Assembly: GCA_036154155.1 (NCBI GenBank)
Contig: JAYZLP010000056.1
Location: forward strand, 1-8,025
DNA length: 8,025 nt
Reading direction: 5' to 3'
Source of the DNA: MGIIb-O5 sp036154155
GTDB taxonomy: Archaea > Thermoplasmatota > Poseidoniia > Poseidoniales > Thalassarchaeaceae
This document shows, piece after piece, positions 1 through 6,243 of this stretch (position 1 is its first letter; each line of letters begins with the position of its first letter). The notes under the pieces were generated by a model. It was given only the letters and a program-made list of their open reading frames with translations. It made no database searches and was not told the DNA's origin. Made by a program: the position numbers and the translations under genes.

Positions 1-2
1 GC

Positions 3-836
3 GAGAACGATATGAGAGTCCCATCTAGAGGCCTTGGAGCGATCGAATTGCTAGAGACTGGAAGGGGGGTCCAGGTTTTCTTTGATTTCGTTGGCCCGAG
101 CGGCCCGCAGATGCAGTATGGGATGATCAATGCCGAGGATGGGTGGATCGGGCTTTCTGACAGGATTGGGCTTGGGAGGTTTAGTGTCGTAGATAGGTCT
201 CCCGTAGGGGGAGAGGCAGTAATTCTCCATACATCGCAGAGTGGGTGGCAGATTAGGGCCCTAGTTGATGATTCATCACCGAAATCAGGAGAGAGTGATT
301 TCTTGGAGACGATTAGAATTTCACTTGGCTTAGACGAGCAGAATTTCAATGTACTACTGGGAGGTACTGCTCTAACGGTAATTTTCCTCAGCGTTATTGT
401 CCTATTGACGATGACAGTCAGGGCTATGAGGTGGATAGGTAGCAGGAGGAGGTCCGCCCCAGGAGTTGTAATGCTCGAGGAGGATGTTGTAGACGTAATA
501 CTTGAGAGTGATATTTCAGTCAGTTCGAGCGATGTAGAATTGGTTGAGGAAGAAGAGGTTGAACAGAGCGAGGGCGCGTCTGAGAGAAGGCGTAGAAGGG
601 AAATCAGATCCCAACCAGCCCCTACCGGCTCCCTTCCGCCGCTCCCTCCACCCGACATGGCCGTTCCGCCGCCCAATATGACGATTCCAGGAAGAGTTGA
701 GGATTCCGATCTGCCTCCCCCAATACCGATGAATAGGAGTGTCCTTTGCGGATCCTGCGGAGGAAGGTTCGAAGTCTCCGGTGGGCTGAAGGTGACAAAG
801 TGTCCAGTCTGCGATGAAAGAATCTCCCTGTGGTGA
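3..836 (+). CDS. Membrane-anchored protein with acidic/proline-rich linker and C-terminal zinc ribbon (5' partial)
   Basis: I do not recognise the family. The reading frame is open to the left edge, with no stop before the first ATG at 12. That ATG has no visible ribosome site and no signal peptide follows it, so the true start probably lies outside the window. Numbered from the ATG at 12, residues 1-110 look like a beta-rich soluble domain. Residues about 113-137 form one strong transmembrane helix, followed by a basic cluster (137-147) that suggests the C-terminal side is cytoplasmic. Next come an acidic stretch (155-185), a run of five arginines (192-196) and a proline-rich linker (202-240). 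The end is a compact zinc ribbon with CxxC pairs at C246/C249 and C264/C267. By inference, an extracytoplasmic sensor or anchor domain is tethered to a cytoplasmic metal-binding module. The stop codon is embedded in the ribosome site of the downstream maf gene, so the two are probably co-transcribed. Confidence 0.75.
   Translation, partial: ENDMRVPSRGLGAIELLETGRGVQVFFDFVGPSGPQMQYGMINAEDGWIGLSDRIGLGRFSVVDRSPVGGEAVILHTSQSGWQIRALVDDSSPKSGESDFLETIRISLGLDEQNFNVLLGGTALTVIFLSVIVLLTMTVRAMRWIGSRRRSAPGVVMLEEDVVDVILESDISVSSSDVELVEEEEVEQSEGASERRRRREIRSQPAPTGSLPPLPPPDMAVPPPNMTIPGRVEDSDLPPPIPMNRSVLCGSCGGRFEVSGGLKVTKCPVCDERISLW
832..836 (+). promoter_or_regulatory. Ribosome binding site of maf, containing the upstream stop codon
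   Basis: GGTGA, a match to the core of the archaeal Shine-Dalgarno sequence, lies 4 bases before the ATG at 841. Its TGA is the stop codon of the upstream gene, which suggests translational coupling. It favours 841 over the in-frame ATG at 814 as the maf start. Confidence 0.6.
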
Positions 837-840
837 AAGG

Positions 841-1497
841 ATGACTAGGATTCTTCTCGCCTCCGAGTCTGAGAGGCGGCGGGACTGGTTGACTTCCTTC
901 CTCAAAGGTGAAGAAATATATTTCCACTCAAGAGGGCTCTCTGCTGCGGAAGCGGTAGCCCCCAGTTTTCTAGGCGTGAGCGAGAAGGTTGAGTTCACCT
1001 GCATGGCAAAGGCGATGAGCGCATCTGAGGAGCAAACAATATTGAATAATGGAGAAAACGAAGTTTTCGACATGGTAATTGTTTCTGACACCCTCGTTGA
1101 GGACCCAGACGATCACTTGGTTTCCATGGGTAAGCCAAATAGCAGTTCGGAAGCGGCCGCAATGCTCCTTAGGTTGTCGGGAAATAGGCATAGGGTGTGG
1201 TCTTCCACTGCGATACTAAGCAGACCGGGCGGGCCTTTGTTCGACAACTCACTTCATGGGGGATGGACATCTAAGATTTGGACCGAGAGTTCGATCGTTG
1301 AATTCGAGGATCTTTCGGAGGAGAGCATGGTTGAATTGATAGAAAGTGAATCGTGGAAGGGGAAAGCTGGCAGCTATGACCTAGCTGGGGGAGCCTCCAT
1401 GCATTGTAAGCTGGTGGAAGGTGAGGAAGTCACAGTACTGGGCCTAGCATCGGGATCAATGGAGTTCCTGAGGAATGAAATATCTAGACAAAAGTAA
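841..1497 (+). CDS. maf: Maf-family nucleoside triphosphate pyrophosphatase
   Basis: Maf/Ham1-superfamily enzymes hydrolyse non-canonical or modified nucleoside triphosphates (dTTP/UTP-type or m7GTP-type) to the monophosphate and pyrophosphate in the cytoplasm. At 218 residues the protein is close to the usual size of about 190-210. The family landmarks appear in order: LASESERRR at residues 6-14 (family pattern LASaSPRRR), MAKA with K57, VSDT with the likely catalytic D83 (usually ADT), MGKP at 96-99 followed by the helix that ends in LSGNRHRVW (112-120), and GKAGSYD at 174-180 (family GKAGAYG). I chose the start at 841 because the LAS motif normally lies within the first ten residues and a GGTGA site precedes it. 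The in-frame ATG at 814 would add nine residues inside the previous gene. I cannot decide the substrate subclass. The 3' end overlaps the convergent nfu gene by 14 bp. Confidence 0.9.
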   Translation: MTRILLASESERRRDWLTSFLKGEEIYFHSRGLSAAEAVAPSFLGVSEKVEFTCMAKAMSASEEQTILNNGENEVFDMVIVSDTLVEDPDDHLVSMGKPNSSSEAAAMLLRLSGNRHRVWSSTAILSRPGGPLFDNSLHGGWTSKIWTESSIVEFEDLSEESMVELIESESWKGKAGSYDLAGGASMHCKLVEGEEVTVLGLASGSMEFLRNEISRQK

Positions 1498-2038
1498 CTC
1501 CGCCATGGAGCAGGACGAATTCCCTCTGTAGTTCATCGAACCACTCCAGCATTGACGAGTCGAACCTCACCTGATTGACCTCTTGATCCATCAGAAGGTC
1601 GTCCTGTATCCCCTTCAGAGTTCCTGGGGCGGCGCCACAAGATACGCAAGCTCCGTCCAGGTCTATTACCAAAGAAAGCCTCTTCTCCCCCGAATCCAAC
1701 TTCTCGATACTCCACCCGGAAAGAACCAACGCTCCTCCGTGACCATCCAGTGCGGCCCTTACCGGACCCAGTCTAGACATCAAGGCCGGGACCGTTTCTG
1801 GACTATCAGACTCAACAAGGGAGCACAGGGAAAGGCCTCGGAGCCTATCGTTTTCAACCGGATCTATGGTTTCAGAAATCCTCCTTTCGGCCTCCTTCCT
1901 CATCAATTCCTCGATTTGGGAGCTATAGGCCTCTGCGAGTCTGTCGCGAGTTTCCGTTTGTTCCTCTTTCTCCCCCTTCACGGCCCCAGCAGGGGGCATT
2001 ATCTCTTTACTGTGTCCTCGAGTTGGGTGATTTGCCAT
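1484..2038 (-). CDS. nfu: Nfu-type Fe-S cluster scaffold/carrier (NifU C-terminal domain)
   Basis: Nfu proteins bind a [4Fe-4S] or [2Fe-2S] cluster through a CxxC motif, usually shared between two subunits, and pass it to apo-proteins. The NifU_C-like domain spans residues about 82-160: the helix PALMSRLGPVRAAL, the HGG turn (100-102), a beta-strand, then GACVSC with C131 and C134, and a TLKGI helix. This matches the family pattern of GGxV...GACxxCxxxxxTLkxGIe. The N-terminal 80 residues are an unusual charged, lysine/glutamate-rich and probably helical extension (about 22-58). The start is uncertain. The ATG whose complement ends at 2038 gives 184 residues with no clear ribosome site. An internal ATG (complement at 1997-1999) gives 171 residues without the first 13. 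The gene is divergent from sufCBD, which strongly supports a role in Fe-S assembly. A specialised regulator or scaffold role is possible but less likely. Confidence 0.82.
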   Translation of the reverse strand: MANHPTRGHSKEIMPPAGAVKGEKEEQTETRDRLAEAYSSQIEELMRKEAERRISETIDPVENDRLRGLSLCSLVESDSPETVPALMSRLGPVRAALDGHGGALVLSGWSIEKLDSGEKRLSLVIDLDGACVSCGAAPGTLKGIQDDLLMDQEVNQVRFDSSMLEWFDELQREFVLLHGGVTFV

Positions 2039-2087
2039 AAGCAGAATTCAAAAGGGTGTGTCATCAGGACGCCCAGAGGGGAAGTTC
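2039..2087. promoter_or_regulatory. Divergent nfu / sufCBD promoter region
   Basis: These 49 bases separate the nfu start from the preferred sufC start and must hold promoters for both directions. The only AT-rich segment is GAATTCAAAAG at 2044-2054. It could serve as a TATA-like element about 26 bases upstream of a sufC transcript starting near 2070-2075. If the same element also served nfu, its transcript would begin inside the 184-residue reading frame, which would favour the shorter nfu start. No canonical BRE/TATA pair is evident, so this is inference from spacing. Confidence 0.35.
2076..2082 (+). promoter_or_regulatory. Ribosome binding site deciding the sufC start
   Basis: GAGGGGA lies 5 bases before the GTG at 2088. 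The earlier in-frame GTG at 2058 has only an AAAGGG run one base away, which is too close to work as a Shine-Dalgarno site. The site therefore supports 2088 as the sufC start. Confidence 0.6.
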
Positions 2088-2867
2088 GTGAGTGAGGAAA
2101 GCCCCATCCTGGAGATAAAGAATCTCCACGTTGGAATTGATGATACACCCATACTGAGGGGCATCGACATAACCATTCCCTCAGGGGAGATCCATGCCAT
2201 AATGGGGCGTAATGGCAGCGGCAAAACTACTGCTGCGAATGTCATTATGGGGCATCCATCGTACGATGTCGAGGACGGCGACGTCCTCCTAAATGGCGAG
2301 AGTATCCTCGAACTGGAACCTTGGGAAAGGTCCAGGTCAGGAGTTTTCCTGTCCTTCCAGTACCCCCAAGCTGTACCTGGTTTGCAGGTCGGGAATTTCC
2401 TCAGGAAGTCAGTTAGTAGTGTCAGGGGAGAGGATTCTGCCAAGGGTAAGGAATTCAGGGAGGATTTGAAGCATGCAATGAAAAAACTGAACATTCCCTC
2501 ATCGTTTCTGTCCAGATATGTCAATGATGGCTTCAGCGGCGGCGAGAAGAAGAGGTTTGAGATTCTACAACTAATGCTTCTAAAACCTCGTCTCGCGGTT
2601 TTGGATGAAACGGATAGCGGCCTTGACATTGATGGGATCCGTACAGTGGCAGAAGGAATTAATGAGGTCGTCAGGGGAACTGAAAATGGAGCGTTGATAA
2701 TCACGCACTACTCGAGGATACTAGAGCACGTTCAGCCGGATAGGATTCACGTAATGATTGGTGGAAAAATTGTGGCTAGTGGCGGCCCTGGCCTAGCAAG
2801 CCTTCTAGAAGAAAACGGATACGACTGGCTAGAGGAGAAGGTTGCAAAGGGGGAGGTTTTCGAATGA
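2088..2867 (+). CDS. sufC: SufC, Fe-S assembly ATPase
   Basis: SufC is the ABC-type ATPase of the SUF machinery. It binds SufB and SufD, and its ATP-driven dimerisation remodels the scaffold during cluster assembly. It is cytoplasmic despite its ABC fold. With the GTG start at 2088 it has 259 residues, typical for the family (about 245-260). The motifs are all intact: Walker A GRNGSGKT at 40-47, Q-loop FQYPQ around 90-94, signature FSGGEKKR at 149-156, Walker B with the DE pair in VLDETDSGLD (about 171-180), and the switch histidine in ITHYS (H207). The ETDSGLD and FSGGEKKR forms are characteristic of SufC rather than transporters. A start at 2058 would add ten residues with no support from the family. 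It is the first gene of sufCBD, and its stop overlaps the sufB start by 4 bp (ATGA). Confidence 0.96.
   Translation: MSEESPILEIKNLHVGIDDTPILRGIDITIPSGEIHAIMGRNGSGKTTAANVIMGHPSYDVEDGDVLLNGESILELEPWERSRSGVFLSFQYPQAVPGLQVGNFLRKSVSSVRGEDSAKGKEFREDLKHAMKKLNIPSSFLSRYVNDGFSGGEKKRFEILQLMLLKPRLAVLDETDSGLDIDGIRTVAEGINEVVRGTENGALIITHYSRILEHVQPDRIHVMIGGKIVASGGPGLASLLEENGYDWLEEKVAKGEVFE
2849..2857 (+). promoter_or_regulatory. Strong ribosome binding site of sufB inside sufC
   Basis: GGGGGAGGT ends 6 bases before the sufB ATG at 2864 and matches the anti-Shine-Dalgarno core almost perfectly. Together with the ATGA stop/start overlap, it indicates coupled but strong, possibly boosted, translation of the scaffold SufB relative to SufC. 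Confidence 0.7.
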
Positions 2868-4276
2868 GTCAGTCGAACGAGGCAAGGGAAGCTGTAGGAG
2901 ACTACAAGGCAGGCTGGCACGACCCTGAGAATTCAACGATTAGATTCGACTTTGGGCTCTCGGAGAAGGTGGTCAGGGACATCTCGGAGCTAAAGAATGA
3001 GCCAGAGTGGATGACAGAAATGAGGCTGAAGGCTTACAGGCACTTCGTAGAGAGGCCGATGCCAACATGGGGCAATTCGGAAATTCTAGATGGTATTGAC
3101 TTCGATGACGTATGCTACTTCCTTAGGTCCTCAGACGAGACAGGGGAATCATGGGAAGACGTACCCGAGGACATCAGGAACACCTTCGAACGTCTCGGGA
3201 TTCCTGAGGCGGAGCAGAAATGGCTTTCTGGGGTCACAGCACAATATGAGTCTGAGACAGTGTATCACAGCATCAGAGAAGACTTGGAAAGCCAAGGGGT
3301 TATTTTCCTCGATATGGACTCAGGGCTCAGGGAGCATGAGGATATTGTGAAAAGGTACTTTGGGACGGTGATCCCTTTCAGTGACAACAAGTTCTCTGCG
3401 TTGAACACGGCAGTATGGTCAGGGGGTTCTTTCATCTATGTGCCCAAGGGAGTGAGCGTTGAGATGCCTGTGCAGGCGTATTTCAGAATTAACGCGAAAA
3501 ACATGGGGCAGTTCGAAAGGACTCTGATAATTGCTGATGAGGGGAGCAGCATCCACTATGTAGAGGGTTGTACTGCTCCAACATACTCCACTGACTCACT
3601 TCACTCAGCGGTAGTTGAGTTGATTGCTCTTCCTGGCGCGCACATCAGATACACCACTGTTCAGAATTGGAGCAACAATGTATACAACCTTGTAACTAAG
3701 AGGGGGGTAGCTCATGAGAACTCTAAGATCGAGTGGGTGGATGGCAATATTGGCAGCAAGCTTACGATGAAGTATCCGGCTGTTATTCTGAAGGGAGAAG
3801 GTTCGCATGCTGAAGTTATTTCTGTGGCATATGCTGGTGCTGGACAGCATCAAGATGCGGGTGCAAAAGTCCACCATTTAGCGTCCAATACGACCAGTAA
3901 CATCCTCTCGAAGAGCATTAGCAAGGACGGAGGAAGGGGCTCATACAGGGGAATGGCGAAGGTCATGCCAAAGGCGGAGAACTGCAGGATGAACATCGTT
4001 TGCGACGCCCTAATCCTAGATGAGGGTAGCAGATCCGACACATATCCCACCATGGAGGTCGGCAATGCAAGTGCTCACTGCGAGCATGAGGCCAGCGTTT
4101 CGAAGGTCGGAGACGAGCAGCTGTTCTACCTGATGAGCAGAGGTCACACGGAAGCCGAGGCATTGGGAATGATAGTGAATGGTTTCTTTGAGCCCTTCAC
4201 GAAAGAACTGCCCATGGAATACGCTGTGGAATTAAACAAACTTATGGCCCTTGAGATGGAAGGAAGCATAGGCTGA
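2864..4276 (+). CDS. sufB: SufB, Fe-S cluster assembly scaffold
   Basis: SufB is the core scaffold of the SufBC2D complex, which accepts sulfur and builds the nascent Fe-S cluster. At 470 residues it matches the B. subtilis/archaeal class (about 465) rather than the longer E. coli protein (495). The N-terminal helical region (1-160) leads into the SufBD beta-helix core, followed by the highly conserved C-terminus (EPFTKELPMEYAVELNKLM at 443-461, ending EGSIG). Counting back from the C-terminal motif and aligning from memory, C380 corresponds to E. coli C405 and E407-H408-E409 to E432-H433-E434, the residues tied to cluster formation. C236 in VEGCTAP probably matches C254. Additional cysteines occur at C374 and C406. 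FYLMSRG at 421-427 is the Gram-positive/archaeal form. The start overlaps sufC by 4 bp and has an excellent ribosome site. sufD follows after 2 bp. Confidence 0.97.
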   Translation: MSQSNEAREAVGDYKAGWHDPENSTIRFDFGLSEKVVRDISELKNEPEWMTEMRLKAYRHFVERPMPTWGNSEILDGIDFDDVCYFLRSSDETGESWEDVPEDIRNTFERLGIPEAEQKWLSGVTAQYESETVYHSIREDLESQGVIFLDMDSGLREHEDIVKRYFGTVIPFSDNKFSALNTAVWSGGSFIYVPKGVSVEMPVQAYFRINAKNMGQFERTLIIADEGSSIHYVEGCTAPTYSTDSLHSAVVELIALPGAHIRYTTVQNWSNNVYNLVTKRGVAHENSKIEWVDGNIGSKLTMKYPAVILKGEGSHAEVISVAYAGAGQHQDAGAKVHHLASNTTSNILSKSISKDGGRGSYRGMAKVMPKAENCRMNIVCDALILDEGSRSDTYPTMEVGNASAHCEHEASVSKVGDEQLFYLMSRGHTEAEALGMIVNGFFEPFTKELPMEYAVELNKLMALEMEGSIG

Positions 4277-4278
4277 GT

Positions 4279-5388
4279 GTGTCCATGGATTCTAGTTCGG
4301 AGTATTTGTCACTGGAAGAGCCGAACAGGGCCGTCCACCTCTGGAGATACACACCCTGGAGGAGGGTTCACCCAACAGGCAATATCGGAGACATTCCTGA
4401 GGATATTAGCGCGCCAAAATTGAGTCTGTCTTGCATAGAAGGGGAGAGTCCTGATGGGGTGAGGTTGATCCATGGATCGGGGCAGGTCGAAGGGCTTCCC
4501 GAGTCAGATGCTACGACTTCTAGCTTCATGCGAGCGATTACCGAGGAGTCTTCCTGGACAGTAGAGGTGGATGCGGGATTTAATCCCGGCAAGACAGTGG
4601 TGTTGGAAATTGATGCAGGGTCATCAATTTCGGCAGTTCACGTTTGCTTGAAGATTGGGAGGCATGCAAATTTGGAGTTGGTAACACTGGTAAAGGGCGA
4701 CTGCGATTGGATGGGTCTGCTAAGGACTGGAACTTCGGGAGAGGGGTCGAACACAAGCGACGTAGTCGTCAATGTAATGGACGGTGGGACCCTCCTCAGG
4801 GTTGACGCCATACACATTGACAGAGACTCACAGGTTACGGCTGGAACGATTTCTTCCGGATCGGAAATGACCAAGTCTGACCTGAGATATAGGATGGGTG
4901 AACCAGGGGGCAATCTGAATGTCCTCGGATCGATTCTGTCGGCTAATGAAATGTCCCTAGATCACCACATAGAGATACATCATGACGCCCCGGAAACATA
5001 TAGCCGTCTTGACTGGCACTCGGCCTGCGGGGGAAACAGCAAAACTGTTGGGACCGGGATGCTTAGGGTCGCTGAGGGCTCCAGAGGTGCCGATGCTGCG
5101 CAATTGTTCCAGAACCTACTCATATCGGAAAGCGCACAGGCTGATTCAATTCCTGAGCTAGAAGTTTCTGAAAATGAGGTTGTGGGATGTGGGCACGGGA
5201 CTGCTAGCGGGCCAGTAGACGAGGATCAACTATTCTATCTCGGCACTAGGGGACTCTCATCCGAGCAGGCGAAAAGCATGCTAATTGCTGCATTCCTGAA
5301 CTCTACTCTCACTGAAATGGGTAGTCAAGAGATGCATGATTGGCTCGTGGAAATGCTCTCGGATGATCTAGACGCGCTCGGCATCTAG
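4279..5388 (+). CDS. sufD: SufD, Fe-S cluster assembly scaffold partner
   Basis: SufD is the SufB paralogue that pairs with SufB and SufC and is needed for iron acquisition or cluster formation on the scaffold. The 369-residue protein is shorter than E. coli SufD (423). The C-terminal SufBD signature is clear: a glutamine-asparagine-LL strand (QNLLIS, 277-283), PELEV (292-296), CGHGTASG with C304 and H306, and DEDQLFYLGTRGL (314-326). H306 lies 63 residues from the C-terminus, the same distance as the essential H360 in E. coli. The middle (240-272) is more divergent, with DWHSACGGN where the family has a different strand. The N-terminus contains LWRYTPWRRVHPTG (21-34), resembling the WKYTPLR entry of other SufD proteins. 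Start: GTG at 4279, 2 bp after sufB. ATG at 4285 would remove two residues, and neither has a clear ribosome site. The 3' end shares a CTAG with the next convergent gene. Confidence 0.93.
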   Translation: MSMDSSSEYLSLEEPNRAVHLWRYTPWRRVHPTGNIGDIPEDISAPKLSLSCIEGESPDGVRLIHGSGQVEGLPESDATTSSFMRAITEESSWTVEVDAGFNPGKTVVLEIDAGSSISAVHVCLKIGRHANLELVTLVKGDCDWMGLLRTGTSGEGSNTSDVVVNVMDGGTLLRVDAIHIDRDSQVTAGTISSGSEMTKSDLRYRMGEPGGNLNVLGSILSANEMSLDHHIEIHHDAPETYSRLDWHSACGGNSKTVGTGMLRVAEGSRGADAAQLFQNLLISESAQADSIPELEVSENEVVGCGHGTASGPVDEDQLFYLGTRGLSSEQAKSMLIAAFLNSTLTEMGSQEMHDWLVEMLSDDLDALGI

Positions 5389-6164
5389 GCAGACCTGTCC
5401 CTGTATGATGAGACAAGTGAAGTCACCAATATTCCAGAGGCGGCTCCGAACATCATTCCTTGTGTCTCTAGCCCGGTACCTGCCAAATCTCTGAATGCCA
5501 GAGTCATGACAGTGGTCATGGGGATAACAAAAATTCCAAATCTTGTAGCCCAAATCTTCGGAGTGGGGGCGACACCCATTGGCCTCAGAGTCACAGAACT
5601 GGATTTCTGTATTACCTGCCAGTCGACCCTCTCGGCATCTATCCTTAGCCTCTGAAGTACGGCTGGTCTGACCCCTGGATCGGAAACAATGCTAGATTCT
5701 TGTTCGGACTTTCCTGTGTAAATCTTCACTCTCTTCAGGTCGCTTCTCCTTTCAACGAGTCTCTCGACTACTGCAGCGGCGGAAGGAGCGTCCAGTCCCT
5801 TCAAGTCCACTATCAAAACTCCACGGTCCCTTCTGACCTTCTCGCCGACAACCCATCCACCCATCTCGGTAGGGGCCCTTTCCTCTATTGGCGAGAGGAT
5901 TGCCCTGAGCCTACTCAACTCCTCAAGCCTCTCTTGATCTCTGTCTTTGGCTGAGCTAGCCATTTCATTGACCCTGTAGAAGCCAAAAATTGCGATGAGG
6001 GCAGCAGCAGCAGCGCCTACGACAAAACCGGATCTGAGAGATGAGATGACATCTGGATCGTCTAATCCACTGGCAAAAATTGCGATGAAGGTTATCATCG
6101 TTGCAACCATTAGTCCCGCGACAAGGGAGATGGCAAAGACATCACGAATTCTAACCTCTGCCAT
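5385..6164 (-). CDS. Uncharacterised four-helix membrane protein with central soluble domain
   Basis: I do not recognise the family. The preferred start is the ATG whose complement is at 6162-6164, giving 259 residues. The frame extends upstream to another ATG ending at 6299, but that segment is charged and proline-rich, overlaps the start of the divergent gene and looks non-coding. Predicted layout: transmembrane helices at about 8-32 and 43-64, a charged helical segment (66-100), a soluble alpha/beta domain (about 103-205), then helices at about 207-227 and 234-253, with a short basic tail. The soluble domain has alternating hydrophobic strands (GVLIVDLKGL, RVKIYTG) and helices, resembling a small alpha/beta fold, but I see no catalytic or nucleotide-binding motif. 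An even number of helices places both termini and the soluble domain on the same side, probably cytoplasmic. The gene is divergent from the DUF2085 gene and converges on sufD. A role with either neighbour is unproven. Confidence 0.78.
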   Translation of the reverse strand: MAEVRIRDVFAISLVAGLMVATMITFIAIFASGLDDPDVISSLRSGFVVGAAAAALIAIFGFYRVNEMASSAKDRDQERLEELSRLRAILSPIEERAPTEMGGWVVGEKVRRDRGVLIVDLKGLDAPSAAAVVERLVERRSDLKRVKIYTGKSEQESSIVSDPGVRPAVLQRLRIDAERVDWQVIQKSSSVTLRPMGVAPTPKIWATRFGIFVIPMTTVMTLAFRDLAGTGLETQGMMFGAASGILVTSLVSSYRDRSA

Positions 6165-6243
6165 GTTACGCCCAAGAGGCACCCACTCAAGAGGGCGTGG
6201 GTCGTACAGGAAGTTTGAACTTCGGATTGCTTGTCCGTCCTTC
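6165..6243. promoter_or_regulatory. Divergent promoter region between two membrane-protein genes
   Basis: The 79-bp gap between the start of the unknown membrane protein (minus strand) and the DUF2085 gene (plus strand) should contain both promoters. No clear TATA box or ribosome site is seen on either strand, so both mRNAs may be leaderless or nearly so. The gap holds an inverted repeat at 6210-6223, a second one with ACCCAC/GTGGGT arms (6181-6186 and 6197-6202), and two CAAGAGG copies at 6173-6179 and 6188-6194, spaced by 15 bp. Confidence 0.4.
6210..6223. repeat. Short inverted repeat, possible operator
   Basis: GAAGTT-TG-AACTTC is a perfect 6-bp inverted repeat with a 2-base centre, about 21 bases before the DUF2085 ATG and 46 bases before the divergent gene's ATG. 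Its size and place would suit a dimeric regulator, but a repeat this short can occur by chance. Confidence 0.3.

Noticed and set aside
516..1091. Open frame of 191 codons on the minus strand across the end of the zinc-ribbon gene and the start of maf
   Set aside because: It is opposite two genes with clear protein features, and its translation is low-complexity with no domain.
2058..2087. Earlier GTG start for sufC
   Set aside because: It would add ten residues without family support, its purine run is only one base from the codon, and the GTG at 2088 has a well-placed GAGGGGA.
1583..2095. Open frame of 170 codons on the plus strand opposite nfu
   Set aside because: The opposite strand encodes a clear NifU_C domain with CVSC. 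This frame has no motif and a composition typical of a shadow.
2048..2704. Open frame of 218 codons on the minus strand opposite sufC
   Set aside because: SufC on the plus strand has every ABC ATPase motif. The opposite frame is serine/proline-rich with no recognisable domain.
4115..4145. Absence of a cysteine in FYLMSRG of SufB, first read as loss of the E. coli C405 equivalent
   Set aside because: Counting back from the EHE motif shows that C405 aligns with C380, which is present. The Leu in FYL is normal for this SufB class.
5995..6243. Upstream start of the DUF2085 gene at 5995
   Set aside because: This part lies opposite the coding region of the unknown membrane protein and is alanine/arginine-rich. 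The ATG at 6244 fits the first helix.
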